A stretch of DNA of 7,578 bases from an uncultured Burkholderiales bacterium (GTDB lineage Bacteria; Pseudomonadota; Gammaproteobacteria; Burkholderiales; Burkholderiaceae_C), in assembly GCA_903952885.1 (NCBI GenBank), contig CAJBHE010000121.1:1-7578 (forward strand), in the 5' to 3' direction. Under the pieces are notes generated by a model. It made no database searches. It was given only the letters and a program-made list of their open reading frames with translations, and was not told the DNA's origin. Below are positions 6,623-7,578 of the stretch, piece by piece. Positions within the stretch are counted from its first letter, which is position 1, and the number at the start of each line of letters is the position of its first letter. The position numbers and the translations under genes are program-made.

Positions 6623-7231
6623 ATGAGCGCACTGGATACACAAGCTTTGGGCATGGTCCCCATGGTCATTGAGCAGTCGGGCCGCGGAGAGCGGTCTTAC
6701 GACATCTATTCTCGTTTGCTCAAAGAGCGCGTGATTTTCTTAGTGGGCGAAGTCAATGACCAAACTGCCAACTTGGTGGTGGCTCAGTTGTTGTTCCTTG
6801 AGAGCGAGAACCCCGATAAAGACATTTCGCTCTACATCAACTCTCCTGGTGGTTCGGTCAGCGCTGGCATGTCGGTGTACGACACCATGAACTTCATCAA
6901 GCCCCATGTGTCTACGCTGTGTATCGGTATGGCTGCCAGCATGGGCGCGTTTTTGTTAGCTGCGGGCGAAAAGGGCAAACGCTTCTCGTTGCCCAACTCC
7001 AAGGTCATGATTCACCAACCTCTGGGCGGCACTCGCGGCCAAGCCACCGAGATCGAAATTCATGCCCGTGAAATCTTGAAGACGCGCGAGCAATTGAACA
7101 AGATCTTGGCTGAGCGGACAGGCCAGCCCCTGGAGAAAATTCAGCGCGACACCGAACGCGATTACTATCTGAGTGCAGATGAGTCCAAAGAGTATGGTTT
7201 GATTGATCAAGTCATCAGCAAACGCGCTTAA
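6623..7231 (+). CDS. clpP: ATP-dependent Clp protease proteolytic subunit
   Basis: This 202-residue serine peptidase forms the double-heptameric barrel that degrades proteins fed in by ClpX or ClpA. Seen: the catalytic triad is complete. S106 lies in GMAASMGAF, H131 in MIHQPLGG and D180 in RDTERDYYLS, with the spacing of E. coli ClpP. The oxyanion-hole and substrate-strand region YINSPGGSVSAG is at 71-82. The sequence MVPMVIEQSGRGERSYDIYSRLL matches the mature N-terminus of the E. coli enzyme, so the propeptide here would be only about 9-10 residues. AAGGAA (6612-6617) precedes ATG 6623 at a normal distance. The gene is 20 bp after tig and 36 bp before clpX, consistent with an operon in which protease and unfoldase are made together. 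It appears intact. Confidence 0.98.
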   Translation: MSALDTQALGMVPMVIEQSGRGERSYDIYSRLLKERVIFLVGEVNDQTANLVVAQLLFLESENPDKDISLYINSPGGSVSAGMSVYDTMNFIKPHVSTLCIGMAASMGAFLLAAGEKGKRFSLPNSKVMIHQPLGGTRGQATEIEIHAREILKTREQLNKILAERTGQPLEKIQRDTERDYYLSADESKEYGLIDQVISKRA

Positions 7232-7267
7232 GAGACACAAAGAACACACCCATACACGCAACGATCC

Positions 7268-7578
7268 ATGGCCGATAAAAAAAGCGCTTCTGGCGAAAAA
7301 ACGCTGTACTGCACGTTCTGCGGTAAGAGCCAGCACGAAGTCAAAAAGCTCATCGCAGGCCCATCGGTCTTCATTTGCGACGAGTGCATTGACCTGTGTA
7401 ATGAAATCATCCGTGACGAGTTGCCTGGCCTAGAAGACGCCAAAGAAAATGGCAGCGATCTGCCCACGCCCTCGGAAATCAAAGCCAACCTAGACAACTA
7501 CGTGATTGGCCAAGAGCTGGCCAAACGCACCTTGGCGGTGGCGGTGTACAACCATTACAAGCGTTTGAAGCACAAAGA
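7268..7578 (+). CDS. clpX: ClpX unfoldase, 5' part only
   Basis: This AAA+ ATPase recognises tagged substrates, unfolds them and threads them into ClpP. The window holds 103 complete codons. Seen: the N-terminal zinc-binding domain has four cysteines, C15 and C18 (YCTFCGKS) and C37 and C40 (ICDECIDLC), which is the ClpX dimerisation and adaptor-binding domain. It is followed by PTPSEIKANLDNYVIGQELAKRTLAVAVYNHYKRL, the entry to the AAA+ domain. The Walker A motif and everything after it lie past the right edge. ATG 7268 is chosen because MADKKSASGEKTLYCTFCGK matches the family N-terminus. No Shine-Dalgarno is visible in the 36-bp spacer, which is A- and C-rich and nearly free of T. Codons 4-6 run through seven consecutive A (7277-7283). 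Identity is secure despite truncation. Confidence 0.97.
   Translation, partial: MADKKSASGEKTLYCTFCGKSQHEVKKLIAGPSVFICDECIDLCNEIIRDELPGLEDAKENGSDLPTPSEIKANLDNYVIGQELAKRTLAVAVYNHYKRLKHK

Noticed and set aside
6114..6641. Leftward 175-codon frame opposite the tig/clpP junction
   Set aside because: Antisense to two conserved genes, with no recognisable motif.
7277..7283. A7 run near the clpX start as a programmed frameshift site
   Set aside because: The frame phasing (A AAA AGC) does not allow good -1 re-pairing, and no stimulatory structure is evident.

Overview
This window reads as ordinary chromosomal sequence from a betaproteobacterium. It is most likely in Burkholderiales, family Comamonadaceae, judging from the protein sequences, the moderate-to-high GC and the tRNA-Leu/tig/clpP/clpX arrangement. 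The genus cannot be settled from the sequence alone. No mobile element, CRISPR array, phage gene or toxin-antitoxin pair was found, and I see no convincing undescribed system.

Left part (1-873): a leftward gene runs off the window's left edge. Its 260 visible codons match the squalene/phytoene synthase family and most closely HpnC, the hydroxysqualene synthase of the bacterial hopanoid/squalene route. A 93-bp divergent intergenic region follows. It carries an AT-rich dyad (836-859) that looks like a repressor operator.

Middle part (874-5126): a two-gene efflux operon encodes a periplasmic adaptor lipoprotein and a 12-TM RND permease. The permease has intact proton-relay aspartates and an Arg where AcrB has its TM10 Lys. 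No outer-membrane channel gene or regulator is in view. A strong hairpin terminator closes the operon.

Right part (5142-7578): a tRNA-Leu(UAG) gene is followed by the protein-quality-control cluster tig, clpP and clpX (5' part only). Trigger factor folds nascent chains at the ribosome exit tunnel. ClpP is the serine peptidase chamber and ClpX its ATP-driven unfoldase. The three genes lie close together on one strand, with gaps of 20 and 36 bp, consistent with an operon.

The points most worth a second look are small-scale. They are the divergent dyad, the near absence of promoter space between the terminator and the tRNA, the TM2-TM3 loop and TM10 Gln-Arg of the permease, and the lack of a Shine-Dalgarno in front of clpX.
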